Assembly: GCA_012103475.1 (NCBI GenBank)
Contig: WLWS01000005.1
Span: forward strand, 5,001-69,000
DNA length: 64,000 nt
Source: Gammaproteobacteria bacterium
GTDB taxonomy: Bacteria > Pseudomonadota > Gammaproteobacteria > Eutrophobiales > Eutrophobiaceae
Direction of reading: 5' to 3'
The notes under the pieces are model-generated. The model was not told the origin of the DNA and made no database searches. It saw only the letters and a list, made by a program, of their open reading frames with translations. Every line of letters starts with the position of its first letter. The stretch's first letter is position 1. Below are positions 8,894-18,597 of this stretch, one piece after another. Position numbers and translations under genes: made by a program.

Positions 8894-10168
8894 TTGAGTA
8901 AGCAATTAATTGAAAGAGCAAAAAAGGTTATCCCTGGAGGAGTCAACTCACCGGTTCGCGCTTTTAAGTCAGTTGGCGGAGCACCTGTTTTTTTTCAACG
9001 TGGTGCAGGTCCCTGTCTGTATGACAACAATGATAAGGCCTATATTGATTACGTCGGCTCCTGGGGTCCGATGATTCTTGGCCATGCCCACCCTGAAGTG
9101 ATTGAGAGTGTCACAAGCGCAGTCGCTAATGGCTTGAGTTTTGGTGCGCCTACACAAAGCGAGACTCTGATGGCAGAGAAAGTCTGTGAAATCATGCCAA
9201 GTATTGAAAAAGTACGCATGGTTAATTCCGGCACAGAGGCCGCTATGAGTGCGATACGACTTGCGAGAGGTTTTACCGGCAGGAATAAAATAATCAAATT
9301 TGAAGGTTGTTATCACGGGCACACCGATTCTCTTCTTGTAAAAGCAGGCTCCGGCGCCTTAACTCTCGGCGTTCCAACTTCGCCAGGTGTACCGGCCGAT
9401 CTGGCCAGCCACACACTTACGCTGGATTACAACAAAACTGATGAAGTTGAATCCATATTTGGCGAAATTGGCGATGAGATTGCCGCCATCATCGTCGAGC
9501 CGGTAGCCGGGAATATGAATTGCGTCCCCGCCAGGCAAGATTTTCTGAACACCTTGCGAAGAGTGTGCGACGAACACGATACTTTGTTAATTTTTGATGA
9601 AGTAATGACAGGCTTTCGGGTCGCACTCGGCGGAGCCCAGGCTCACTACAACATAAAACCGGATCTGACTATTCTTGGCAAAATCATAGGCGGCGGCCTG
9701 CCCGTCGGTGCTTTTGGTGGTCGCCGCGATATAATGGATCATATTGCACCTGATGGGCCGGTTTACCAGGCCGGTACTTTATCCGGTAATCCGGTTGCCA
9801 TGGCAGCTGGGCTGCGCACTCTGGAGTTGCTTTCCCGACCAGGAGTTTATGACAGCCTTGTTGAGAAAACTTCCCTGCTGATCAGGGGAATTCAAAAAGT
9901 AGCCAAAAAAGCGGGTATCGCATTTTCTACTAATTATATTGGCGGAATGTTCGGTTTATTTTTTACTGTCGAGGAGCAAGTAGATTATTTTTCTCAGGTG
10001 ATGGCCTGTGATAGCGAACGCTTCAATCGTTTTTTCCATGGCATGCTTGAGCGAGGATTTTACCTGGCCCCTTCCGCCTACGAAGCAGGCTTCATGTCGC
10101 TGGCCCACAGTGAAGACGACATAGCCATGACAATCGAAGCGGCAGGCCAGTGCTTTCAGACATTATGA
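8894..10168 (+). CDS. hemL: Glutamate-1-semialdehyde 2,1-aminomutase
   Basis: PLP enzyme that forms 5-aminolevulinate from glutamate-1-semialdehyde in the C5 haem pathway. The 424-residue protein is full length. The PLP lysine is K263 in [31 protein letters not shown] and FDEVMTGFR are also diagnostic. The start is TTG at 8894 ([16 protein letters not shown]) with GGAG about 7 bases upstream. Its 3' end overlaps the convergent UPF0178 gene by 13 bases. Confidence 0.96.
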   Translation: MSKQLIERAKKVIPGGVNSPVRAFKSVGGAPVFFQRGAGPCLYDNNDKAYIDYVGSWGPMILGHAHPEVIESVTSAVANGLSFGAPTQSETLMAEKVCEIMPSIEKVRMVNSGTEAAMSAIRLARGFTGRNKIIKFEGCYHGHTDSLLVKAGSGALTLGVPTSPGVPADLASHTLTLDYNKTDEVESIFGEIGDEIAAIIVEPVAGNMNCVPARQDFLNTLRRVCDEHDTLLIFDEVMTGFRVALGGAQAHYNIKPDLTILGKIIGGGLPVGAFGGRRDIMDHIAPDGPVYQAGTLSGNPVAMAAGLRTLELLSRPGVYDSLVEKTSLLIRGIQKVAKKAGIAFSTNYIGGMFGLFFTVEEQVDYFSQVMACDSERFNRFFHGMLERGFYLAPSAYEAGFMSLAHSEDDIAMTIEAAGQCFQTL

Positions 10169-10602
10169 GTCAAAAATTTATCGAGTTGATTAGCAAACAG
10201 CATTCGATCACTATTTTTTAAAGCTGCCGGACCGCCAGTTTCGACACCACTTGAACGTAATGTTTCCATAAAGTCCCGACTCGACAAACGGCTACGTATA
10301 TTGTTACTCGTATAGAGTTCACCACGAGGACTAATAACGACAGCCCCTTTTTCAATCGCCTCGGCCGCCAGAGGAATGTCTGAAGTCACGACCAGATCCC
10401 CGGCTGTAACTCTTTTAACGATTTCGTTATCTGCCACGTCAAAACCCGAGCCAACCTTCAAAAAATGGATATTGCTGTCCGCAGGGGTACGCAGATACTG
10501 ATTCGCAACGAGACTGAGCCTGACACCAGTACGTCTCGCTGCTTTAAAAAGTATTTCCTTTATCACAAGCGGACAGGCATCCGCATCTACCCAGATTTCC
10601 AT
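10156..10602 (-). CDS. UPF0178 (YaiI/YqxD) family protein
   Basis: A 148-residue soluble protein of the YaiI/YqxD family, with a PIN-like fold suggesting possible nuclease activity; no function is established here. The family signature [17 protein letters not shown] opens the protein. [21 protein letters not shown] and VVTSDIPLA carry the conserved acidic residues (D7, D9 and the later Asp pair). It overlaps the end of hemL tail to tail and has no obvious operon partner. Confidence 0.88.
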   Translation of the reverse strand: MEIWVDADACPLVIKEILFKAARRTGVRLSLVANQYLRTPADSNIHFLKVGSGFDVADNEIVKRVTAGDLVVTSDIPLAAEAIEKGAVVISPRGELYTSNNIRSRLSSRDFMETLRSSGVETGGPAALKNSDRMLFANQLDKFLTHNV

Positions 10603-10640
10603 CTAATCCTGTTCTTCTGATTATTCCTGCCGAAGTCGGT

Positions 10641-11333
10641 CTAAAAAAACTGAATACTTCCAGAGACGGTGACATTTATTTTGCTCGTCCCCGCTTCGAC
10701 AGCCGGTGCACTGGCCATCTCCATAGTTTTCATGCTGCTTCGTTGGGCTCGCAAATACTGAGGACTCTGTCCGCTAGTATTGATATGCAGATTAACGATA
10801 CGATAGTCCTTATTGTCCATATGTTTTTTAAGTATCAGGGCACGTCTCTTGAAAGCCTGCATAGCTTCTTCGATAAGCTCACTTTCTATGACATCCCGAC
10901 TTGCTTTGCTGGCACTGAACAACATTTGCCTGACCTGTAGTTTTTCCTGCAACTCACCAACCAACTCACTCAAGCCGGCCATGTTATGGCTTTTCAATTG
11001 TACTTCCTGACTGACGCGCCAACCAACGACATCCTGGTTCTTGTAGACCGGATAAGTCTGATAAGCGCGCGTGCTGACTTTGATATCCTTATTTCGTTTT
11101 GCCAGATTAAGGGCCCATTTAACTTCAGCGTTTACATCTCTGGATAAACTGGTGGCGTTTTTGCCCTGCCGCTCACTGACCAGCATTACCTGCATTTCAT
11201 CATTGGGCACATCCCGTTCGACCTGCGCTTGCATATTGACCTGGTTGAAGAGTGTCTCAGCTTCGTGAGCGCTGAGCGGACTGGTGAATATCAGACTTGC
11301 GATTAAGATAATTCGATTACTTGGCCGGGCCAT
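10641..11333 (-). CDS. SIMPL domain (DUF541) periplasmic protein
   Basis: A 230-residue exported protein. Residues 1-22 (MARPSNRIILIASLIFTSPLSA) form a signal peptide, cleaved before HEAETLF. The rest matches the SIMPL/DUF541 fold: alternating beta-alpha segments, with STRAYQTYPVYKNQDVVGWR and the usual conserved tail NVTVSGSIQF. SIMPL proteins are linked to stress or outer-membrane roles but have no fixed biochemical function. The start ATG at 11333 has GGAG seven bases upstream. The thiolase gene diverges 145 bases away. Confidence 0.85.
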   Translation of the reverse strand: MARPSNRIILIASLIFTSPLSAHEAETLFNQVNMQAQVERDVPNDEMQVMLVSERQGKNATSLSRDVNAEVKWALNLAKRNKDIKVSTRAYQTYPVYKNQDVVGWRVSQEVQLKSHNMAGLSELVGELQEKLQVRQMLFSASKASRDVIESELIEEAMQAFKRRALILKKHMDNKDYRIVNLHINTSGQSPQYLRAQRSSMKTMEMASAPAVEAGTSKINVTVSGSIQFF

Positions 11334-11478
11334 ACTGCGTCTCCTTTTTTATCGTTGGTAGCATTGTAAACGCATGAGTTTCGACTTTGGGTTAAATTCT
11401 GTTGACAAAAACATTGCTGCGGCGCAACATTCAGCATCAAAGTTTAGGCAACCCCAGTAACGTCAAAAGGAGAACTCG

Positions 11479-12666
11479 ATGTCGAAAATTCGTGAAGTAG
11501 TCGTAGTCAGCGGAACCCGCACAGCCATAGGTACATATGGCGGCAGTTTGAAAAATACCTCTCCTGGCGAGTTAGCGGCAAGCGTGGTGAAAGAAGCTAT
11601 TTCCAGAGCCGGAATGAGTGGTGAAGACATCGAACACACTGTTATTGGCAATGTGATTCACACGGAACCCCGCGATATGTACATCTCCAGAGTCGCCGCA
11701 GTTAATGGTGGCGTTCCTATTGAGTCACCCGCCTATACGGTAAACCGTTTGTGCGGCAGTGGTATTCAGTCCATCGTCAGTGCAGCACAGATTATTATGC
11801 TTGGCGACGCCGACACAGCGGTGGCCGGTGGAGTAGAAAACATGAGCGCCGCACCTTACTGGGCACCGGCGATGCGCTGGGGCCAGAGAATGGGTGAAGG
11901 CAAAATGATCGATGCAATGAACGCTGCCCTGCACGATCCCTTTGATGCCTGTCACATGGGCATCACCGCCGAAAATGTGGCTGACAAGTACACTATTAGC
12001 CGCGAAGATCAGGATGCATTCGCAGTAGAGAGTCACCGCCGCGCTGCTAACGCGATTGATCAAGGCTATTTTAAAGATCAAATTACCCCTATCGAATTAA
12101 AATCACGCAAAGGTACGACGATATTCGATACTGACGAGCATGTCCGTCGCGATGCCAGTCTGGAAGGCATGGCAAAGCTGGCCACCGTATTCAAGAAAGG
12201 TGGTTCCGTTACTGCGGGTAATGCATCAGGAATCAACGATGGTGCCGCGGCCATCACTTTAGTGGAATCAGGCTACGCCGAGAAAAAAGGATTGAAGCCA
12301 ATGGCCAGATTAGTGGCCTATTCCCACGCCGGTGTCGAACCATTGCTAATGGGAACCGGTCCGATTCCGGCAGTACAGAAAATAATGAAAAAAACCGGCC
12401 TGAGTGTTGATGATATGGATGTTATTGAATCCAATGAGGCTTTCGCCGTTCAGGCACTCTCGGTTAGTCGTGAACTGGGACTATCCGCAGAGAGGACTAA
12501 TCCCAACGGCGGTGCCATCGCACTTGGTCATCCGGTAGGAGCGACTGGTTCTATTATCACGGTAAAAGCGCTGTATGAGTTAGAACGAATTCAGGGTCGC
12601 TACGCCTTAGTCACTATGTGTATTGGCGGTGGTCAGGGTATTGCAGCGGTGTTTGAACGCCTCTAG
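11479..12666 (+). CDS. Acetyl-CoA C-acyltransferase (thiolase)
   Basis: Condenses or cleaves acyl-CoA and acetyl-CoA in the cytoplasm. The 395-residue protein has the complete thiolase triad: nucleophile C92 (RLCGSGIQS), H351 (ALGHPVGATG) and C381 (TMCIGGGQG). GGVENMSAAPY is typical of AtoB/BktB/PhaA-type biosynthetic thiolases. The start ATG at 11479 has AAGGAGAA close upstream. A TTGACA at 11402-11407 in the gap could be a -35 box, but the matching -10 is weak. The phenylacetate route needs a thiolase (PaaJ) as its last step, yet other paaF/G/H genes are absent here, so a general beta-oxidation or polyester role is equally possible. Confidence 0.9.
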   Translation: MSKIREVVVVSGTRTAIGTYGGSLKNTSPGELAASVVKEAISRAGMSGEDIEHTVIGNVIHTEPRDMYISRVAAVNGGVPIESPAYTVNRLCGSGIQSIVSAAQIIMLGDADTAVAGGVENMSAAPYWAPAMRWGQRMGEGKMIDAMNAALHDPFDACHMGITAENVADKYTISREDQDAFAVESHRRAANAIDQGYFKDQITPIELKSRKGTTIFDTDEHVRRDASLEGMAKLATVFKKGGSVTAGNASGINDGAAAITLVESGYAEKKGLKPMARLVAYSHAGVEPLLMGTGPIPAVQKIMKKTGLSVDDMDVIESNEAFAVQALSVSRELGLSAERTNPNGGAIALGHPVGATGSIITVKALYELERIQGRYALVTMCIGGGQGIAAVFERL

Positions 12667-12721
12667 TTTACGATCAAAGAGTGGAAAAACGGTCACACTT
12701 CAAGAAAACTCTATAATCTCG

Positions 12722-12749
12722 TTGATAAATAACGAAAAAGGTTGATAAT
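12722..12749 (+). promoter_or_regulatory. Putative sigma70 promoter of shc
   Basis: A -35 box TTGATA (12722-12727) and a -10 box GATAAT (12744-12749) are 16 bases apart. Both match consensus at five of six positions. The shc ATG lies 47 bases downstream. Confidence 0.45.
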
Positions 12750-12796
12750 TTCGCGCAGATCAAGAAATTATGTACTAGGATTAACAGAGTTTTCGA

Positions 12797-14851
12797 ATGA
12801 GTGATAAAGCACCATTGAGTGAGAGTGTCAGCAGCCCCGCCGAATTATTGACCGCTGTCCTGCCTGAGCAGCAGCCATTTCATTCGCCCATGCCGCAAAC
12901 TGATAAACTCAGTGAGGCGATCAGTCTTGCTGCTACAGAATTGCTGCAACGTCAGGATGAGACAGGCTGGTGGCGTTTTGACCTTGAAGCTGATGCAACA
13001 ATCCCGTCTGAATACATGCTTCTTCAGCATTTCCTCGGAACAGTTGATACGGAGCGGGAAAGTCGAATGGTGGATTACCTGCACAGCCGTCAAATGAAAG
13101 ATGGAAGCTGGCCACTTTATCACGCCGGTCCCGGTAACATCAGCGCGACAGTAAAGGCATATTTCGCTTTAAAGGTTGCAGGCGTAGATCCGACTTCGAA
13201 TGCGATGATAAAAGCACGGCAATGGGTGCTTACTCATGGTGGTGCCGAAAACGCTAATGTCTTCACACGTTTCACATTGGCAATGTTCGGTCAGGCTCCC
13301 TGGCGAATCGTGCCTTGCATGCCGATAGAAATTATTTTTCTGCCACAATGGTTCATATTCAGCCTCAACAAAGTATCTTACTGGTCGCGTTGTGTGATTA
13401 TTCCTTTGTTAATTCTTTATGCTAAACGCCCGGTCTTTGAATTAAAGCCGGAACAGAATATCCGCGAGCTGTTTATTGCACCACCTGAATCTCTGAAAAA
13501 TCTTGATCACTTTGTTCCCGGAAAACCACTTAAGAATGCCTTTATCGTAATCGACTGGGTTCTGAAAAAAGTTGAGCCACTGTCTCCAGAATGGCTGCGT
13601 CAGAAAGCTATCGACAAGGCAGAGGCCTGGACTCGCGAACATATGTCCGGCGAAGGTGGTATTGGCGGCATTTACCCTGCCATGGCAAACGCGGTGACTG
13701 CATTGACTTTGCTCGGCCATGACAGCAACGATGCTGATATGGCTCGTGGGCTCAAAGCGATAGATGATCTTGTTATTGATGAAGATGAAACCTATGTCCA
13801 GCCCTGTGTCTCACCCGTCTGGGATACCTGTCTGAGTATAAGCGCACTATCTGAAGCTGAATTAAAGATTGACCACAGAAGTTTTCGAAGCGCTGTCGAC
13901 TGGCTGTTCGATAAACAGGTGTTTGTGCGTGGTGACTGGAAATCAAAAGCCGGTGATCTCGATTGTGGTGGTTGGGCCTTTCAGTTTGAAAACGACTTTT
14001 ATCCGGATGTCGACGATACCTGCAGCGTAGTGATGGCTATGCTGCGAATCGGTGTTCACAATAATCCCGCAAAACTCAGACGTATCGCTCAGGCGGTCAA
14101 CTGGGTGATTGGCATGCAGAATTCTGATGGCGGCTGGGGTGCGTTTGATATCGATAATCACTATGAGTATCTGAATAATATACCCTTTGCCGATCATGGT
14201 GCACTGGTAGACCCGAGCACTGCAGACCTTACCGGTCGCTGCATCGAGATGCTGGCCATGCTTGGTTACGATCGAAGTTTCACTCCAATCGCCAGGGGTC
14301 TTCAGTTTCTACAGAAAGATCAACACGAGTCCGGTGCCTGGTTCGGCCGCTGGGGTGTGAATTTTATTTATGGCAGCTGGTCAGTATTAATAGGACTGGG
14401 AATTCTAGGTGAAGACTCCAGCCAGCCATATATCAAGAAAGCCATCAACTGGTTATGTTCGGTGCAGAACAGCGACGGTGGCTGGGGTGAAGATTGTAAT
14501 AGTTACGATGACCCTGAACTCAAAGGCCGCGGTGCCAGTACAGCATCACAAACCGCCTGGGCTCTGTTAGGCCTGATGGCTGTAGGCGAGGTGAATTCAG
14601 AAAGTGTACAACGTGGAATACATTACTTAATGCGCAACCAGGAGAGCGAAGGAGCCTGGCAGGAATCACTATATTCTGGCACAGGCTTTCCCAGAGTGTT
14701 CTATCTGCGCTACCACGGATACAGTCATTACTTTCCACTCTGGGCATTATCTGTATATAGAAACGTGAAACAGGGCCTGCCAACAAAGCAGGAACTAGTC
14801 CGCGATAGCGGTCCCATTGATCTGGGTCCTTTACCGGTTTTGCAACAATAA
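12797..14851 (+). CDS. shc: Squalene-hopene cyclase
   Basis: Cyclises squalene to hopene or diplopterol at the inner membrane, the committed step of hopanoid synthesis. The 684-residue length is normal. The catalytic DxDD motif is D404-V-D406-D407 (YPDVDDTCSV), and several QW repeats appear (QNSDGGWGAFD, QNSDGGWGEDC, QESGAWFGRWG-type). A hydrophobic stretch (about 180-215) fits the membrane-dipping helix. No squalene synthase (hpnCDE) is in the window, so precursor supply must be encoded elsewhere. The unknown gene at 14873 follows after 21 bases and is likely co-transcribed. Confidence 0.95.
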   Translation: MSDKAPLSESVSSPAELLTAVLPEQQPFHSPMPQTDKLSEAISLAATELLQRQDETGWWRFDLEADATIPSEYMLLQHFLGTVDTERESRMVDYLHSRQMKDGSWPLYHAGPGNISATVKAYFALKVAGVDPTSNAMIKARQWVLTHGGAENANVFTRFTLAMFGQAPWRIVPCMPIEIIFLPQWFIFSLNKVSYWSRCVIIPLLILYAKRPVFELKPEQNIRELFIAPPESLKNLDHFVPGKPLKNAFIVIDWVLKKVEPLSPEWLRQKAIDKAEAWTREHMSGEGGIGGIYPAMANAVTALTLLGHDSNDADMARGLKAIDDLVIDEDETYVQPCVSPVWDTCLSISALSEAELKIDHRSFRSAVDWLFDKQVFVRGDWKSKAGDLDCGGWAFQFENDFYPDVDDTCSVVMAMLRIGVHNNPAKLRRIAQAVNWVIGMQNSDGGWGAFDIDNHYEYLNNIPFADHGALVDPSTADLTGRCIEMLAMLGYDRSFTPIARGLQFLQKDQHESGAWFGRWGVNFIYGSWSVLIGLGILGEDSSQPYIKKAINWLCSVQNSDGGWGEDCNSYDDPELKGRGASTASQTAWALLGLMAVGEVNSESVQRGIHYLMRNQESEGAWQESLYSGTGFPRVFYLRYHGYSHYFPLWALSVYRNVKQGLPTKQELVRDSGPIDLGPLPVLQQ

Positions 14852-14872
14852 TTACGCCGAGGTATTACCAAA

Positions 14873-15805
14873 ATGGTAGCTAGTGCAAAAATTTTATCTG
14901 CTGAAGTGGAAACGGGTACGATTAAAACCTTCAACGATGCAGAGCGGGTATATTACGACGGCTACTGGATTAGATATTACGATTCAAGTAACACCCTTGC
15001 ACTGAAAAAACGTCTCATCGATCAACTTGCCCGTCGTGTTTTTCATCATACTGAATCAGGCATTAACACACCGGGTCGCAAACTCGAAGAAGTCAGATCA
15101 CATTATGAGAAGGAACAAAACTCGGCTAAAAAACGCGTGTTGGCCGCAATGCTTGCAGGTGCTCTGCTTAACAGGGGTGTCGATGTACTGACAAAAATAG
15201 TGGAACTGGAAGAAATAGGCGTCATCATTGAGAAAGACAATGAATTGATTAAAACCTGCGGTCGCTGTTTTCTGGGAGCGCTCGAATATGGAAAATACAT
15301 TCGTCCGGTACGTGCTAAGGAAGGTCTGGAAGAACTATGGGGAGAACCTTTCAAAGCCTTCACCATGCCTACTGATAAATTCTACGAGACTCGTTATATC
15401 AAACTTGCGCAGACCATGCGTCATATAGATACAGTGAGTCTTCGCCTGACAGAACTATTCAGAGGTGCGTCAAGCTTTATGGAAGTTGTGCCGAAAATTA
15501 TAGAATTAGCTGACTGTTGTAAACAGGTCACGGAAACAATGCGTAGTGATCCGGCAATGATAGAGATCTGGCCTCACTACGTCAGTATTGCAGATGAATT
15601 ACGCTCCTTTAAAGCCAGGTCAAAAGAAGGCTCCACAAACGCTCAACGGGCCATGGGTAGACGGGGCAAGGAATTGATTCTGGCGGGCGTCGATCTCATC
15701 GATGATATGGCAAATATGCGAATACCACTTCCTAAAACCACACAGTCCTTTCTACATAAATGCGACACGTTTTCAGAGCGCTATGGCTCACGTTTGAAAG
15801 GCTAA
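14873..15805 (+). CDS. Uncharacterised helical protein downstream of shc
   Basis: I do not recognise this 310-residue protein. It is mostly alpha-helical and charged, with no signal peptide. One mildly hydrophobic segment (RVLAAMLAGALLNRGVDVL, about 83-101) could touch the membrane. The motif YYDGYWIRYYD near residue 25, TCGRCFLGALEYGKYIR near 130 and the basic C-terminus stand out. GAGG lies about 11 bases upstream of the ATG. Its tight placement between shc (21 bases) and an acyl-CoA dehydrogenase (23 bases) suggests a lipid- or envelope-related job, but that is inference from position only. Confidence 0.7.
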   Translation: MVASAKILSAEVETGTIKTFNDAERVYYDGYWIRYYDSSNTLALKKRLIDQLARRVFHHTESGINTPGRKLEEVRSHYEKEQNSAKKRVLAAMLAGALLNRGVDVLTKIVELEEIGVIIEKDNELIKTCGRCFLGALEYGKYIRPVRAKEGLEELWGEPFKAFTMPTDKFYETRYIKLAQTMRHIDTVSLRLTELFRGASSFMEVVPKIIELADCCKQVTETMRSDPAMIEIWPHYVSIADELRSFKARSKEGSTNAQRAMGRRGKELILAGVDLIDDMANMRIPLPKTTQSFLHKCDTFSERYGSRLKG

Positions 15806-15828
15806 TTGAATCTTAAGAGAAAACTCTA

Positions 15829-17616
15829 ATGAGCGAATATGCATCCCCAGCTAAAGACATAAATTTTGTCCTCAATGAAATTGCCGGACTTGGAGAAATC
15901 AGCCAACTTTCCGGATTTGAAGATCTTAGCCCTGATCTGGTTGAAGCAGTAATAGAAGAAGCTTCCCGACTTGCCACTGGCGTGCTCTCACCCCTTAATA
16001 AACCCGGCAACGATACCGGCTCCCGGGTTGAAGACAATAAAGTAATACCACTAGAAGGATTTTCTGATATTTACCAGGCATTCAGAGAAGGGGGCTGGCC
16101 TGCCTTACCATTTGCTCCTGACATGGGTGGTCAGGGGCTACCTGAACTGATTGCTACCGCTACAAATGAAATCTGGCAGGCCTCTAACATGGCTTTTGCT
16201 TTGTGTCCTATGCTCACTGAGGGCGCGGCAGTGGCGATTAATGCTCACGCATCAGCCCAACTAAAAGATACTTTTCTTCCGAAAATGATCTCCGGAGAAT
16301 GGACGGGAACCATGAACCTGACGGAACCTCAGGCCGGCTCGGATCTTGCCGCAGTAAAAACAAAAGCAGAACCTGCTGGCGATCATTATCTGCTTTCAGG
16401 TCAGAAAATATTTATTACCTGGGGTGATCAGGATTTTACCGACAATATTGTGCATCTGGTATTGGCCCGACTACCTGATGCACCGGACGGAATTAAAGGT
16501 ATTTCGCTTTTTATTGTTCCCAAGTTTGTCCTGAATGAAGATGGAACACCGGGTGAACGCAATGATGTTTACCCTGTATCCGTGGAACACAAATTAGGCA
16601 TTCATGCCAGTCCGACCTGTGTAATGAGCTATGGCGACAATGGCGGCGCTGTTGGATACCTTGTCGGTGAACCACACAGCGGTATCGCCTGTATGTTTAC
16701 GATGATGAATCACGCTCGTCTGGCAGTTGGCGTTCAGGGCTTGAGTATTTCCGAGCGCGCTTATCAACACGCATTGAGCTATGCAAAAGACAGAACTCAG
16801 GGACAGGCTATCGGTCAGAAGGGTAAAGTCACCATTATTCACCACCCGGACGTACGTCGCATGTTAATGCTTATGAAAAGCGGTATAGAAGCCATGCGTG
16901 CGCTTTGTTATGTGAGTGCCGCATCTCTTGATTATATTCATCACGGTGAATCGGATGAGACGAGAGCTTTTCACACTGCTCGCTTTGCACTTCTCACTCC
17001 GGTCACCAAAGCCTGGTGCACCGAACTGGGGCAGGAACTCAGCTCACTAGGCGTACAAATTCACGGCGGCATGGGTTATGTAGAAGAAACCGGTGCCGCA
17101 CAGCATTTTCGTGATGCGCGCATCACAACAATTTACGAAGGCACTACCGGTATACAGGCAATGGACCTTGTCGGCAGAAAAGTTATCCGCGACTCTGGAA
17201 ATGCCATCAATGCATTGCTCACTGAAATGCGTGAACTCTGTGAAAGTCTGACAGCTAAAGAAACCTCCTTGCTGAATGGATTCCAGCAACAGTTTAAGAG
17301 CGGCATTGAAAACCTGCAAAATGCCAGTGAGTGGATTCTTCAAAATTACGAATCGGATGCGAATGCTCCGGGTTCTGTTGCGGTAAATTTCATGATGTTG
17401 ATGGGTACCGTGTGCGGTGGCTGGTTAATGGCAAAAGCGGCCTTAAGCGCTCTTAATAAACTGGAACAAGGTAATGATGACCGTGATTTTTACGAGGCAA
17501 AGCTGATTACCACCCGTTTCTATGGCGAGCACTATTTACCACGCAGCGCTTCCTATCTGTCTTCGGTTATCGCAGGCAGTGAAAGCATTATGTCACTCTC
17601 AAACGAGCAATTTTGA
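15829..17616 (+). CDS. Acyl-CoA dehydrogenase, long DmdC/FadE-like type
   Basis: FAD enzyme that introduces a double bond into an acyl-CoA thioester. At 595 residues it belongs to the long bacterial group with an extra N-terminal segment (YASPAKDINFVLNEI) and an extra C-terminal domain, seen in DmdC (methylthiopropanoyl-CoA dehydrogenase) and several FadE-like enzymes. The flavin/substrate motifs MNLTEPQAGSDLAA and KIFITWGDQD are present. GVQIHGGMGYVEE and the following RDARITTIYEGTTGIQAMDL segment contain the expected catalytic-glutamate region. The true substrate cannot be told from sequence. It ends 11 bases from the convergent paaX. Confidence 0.9.
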   Translation: MSEYASPAKDINFVLNEIAGLGEISQLSGFEDLSPDLVEAVIEEASRLATGVLSPLNKPGNDTGSRVEDNKVIPLEGFSDIYQAFREGGWPALPFAPDMGGQGLPELIATATNEIWQASNMAFALCPMLTEGAAVAINAHASAQLKDTFLPKMISGEWTGTMNLTEPQAGSDLAAVKTKAEPAGDHYLLSGQKIFITWGDQDFTDNIVHLVLARLPDAPDGIKGISLFIVPKFVLNEDGTPGERNDVYPVSVEHKLGIHASPTCVMSYGDNGGAVGYLVGEPHSGIACMFTMMNHARLAVGVQGLSISERAYQHALSYAKDRTQGQAIGQKGKVTIIHHPDVRRMLMLMKSGIEAMRALCYVSAASLDYIHHGESDETRAFHTARFALLTPVTKAWCTELGQELSSLGVQIHGGMGYVEETGAAQHFRDARITTIYEGTTGIQAMDLVGRKVIRDSGNAINALLTEMRELCESLTAKETSLLNGFQQQFKSGIENLQNASEWILQNYESDANAPGSVAVNFMMLMGTVCGGWLMAKAALSALNKLEQGNDDRDFYEAKLITTRFYGEHYLPRSASYLSSVIAGSESIMSLSNEQF

Positions 17617-17627
17617 ATACTACTGAC

Positions 17628-18557
17628 TTAGACCTTGAGCTCAGCGAGCCCCCCGAAACGAGAGTAATATTTTCTATCAACATCCGGCAAGGCCCCGTCG
17701 ATTGTTTCAAGCGAGTTCATAATGTACTCTTTCGCACCCAGGTGCACCTGTTCATAGAGTTTTGCAGTTAGTTGGAAGGCCGTTTTTCCCGGCCAGTTGG
17801 CAGGCAATAACTCTTCCGGCAGATCCGCATCACTAAGTAGGATACGTCTGTACTCATGGATCAGCAGAGTTCGGATAAGAAAACAGCTTTGCGCATCGAT
17901 TTTTTTTGTTTTCCTGACCACGCTTACCAGCACTCTGAATTTGTCCAGAAATTCCTCATAGCGCAAGGCTATCTCTTCGAGTTGCCATGAACTATGAACG
18001 AGTTGCTTCAGACATGCTTTGGAAAGCAAATCTTCCGTTTTCGCCTTTAATACGATCGTCTCATTAGTAATTCCCATTTCCTGTAAAGTTTCGTCCAGCG
18101 AGGAGCGATCACCGGAAGGATGAGCAAGAACCCCCTGTGCTATTCCTCCGTATCCTAGCCATAGTAGCTCTTTACGCAACTCTTCGCGTTTTTCATTAGT
18201 GCTGGGAATCACCACCGTCCAGATTCCATCCCATTCTTCTTCCCGTTTGAAGTAAATTCGTCTAGCTGCTTTTTCATAATGTCTGATTCCAAAATCAGTA
18301 AAACTATAATAACTGCGTCGACCTGCCTGTTTACTAACGAGCCAGTCTTCTTTTACCAATCTGAATACCGCTGTTCGGATTTGCCGAGCATTCAAACCGA
18401 AGGGCCCCAAAGACTCAATAAGGCTACCGAGCCAGATTGAATTACCGTGTTGAGAAATTGAATCGCCGAAAATTGATATAATCAGTGAGCCGGCCCTTAC
18501 CGGGCTTTGACTGGAAAATTCATCCAGATAGTCTTCTACCAACTTTAGTCCAGTCAT
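17628..18557 (-). CDS. paaX: Phenylacetic acid degradation repressor PaaX
   Basis: GntR-like winged-helix repressor that releases paa promoters when it binds phenylacetyl-CoA. The 309-residue length is normal. The N-terminal PaaX domain is clear: VRAGSLIISIFGDSI, SLGPFGLNARQIRTAVFRL and GRRSYYSFTDFG. WLGYGGIAQGVLAHP belongs to the central domain. It is the last gene of the leftward paaABCDE run, 40 bases after paaE. That would make the repressor part of the operon it controls. Candidate operators are at 22273-22323 and 25901-25922. Confidence 0.93.
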   Translation of the reverse strand: MTGLKLVEDYLDEFSSQSPVRAGSLIISIFGDSISQHGNSIWLGSLIESLGPFGLNARQIRTAVFRLVKEDWLVSKQAGRRSYYSFTDFGIRHYEKAARRIYFKREEEWDGIWTVVIPSTNEKREELRKELLWLGYGGIAQGVLAHPSGDRSSLDETLQEMGITNETIVLKAKTEDLLSKACLKQLVHSSWQLEEIALRYEEFLDKFRVLVSVVRKTKKIDAQSCFLIRTLLIHEYRRILLSDADLPEELLPANWPGKTAFQLTAKLYEQVHLGAKEYIMNSLETIDGALPDVDRKYYSRFGGLAELKV

Positions 18558-18597
18558 TGTTTAAGCCATAAAAACAAGAAAATTCAGACCTGCCCGA

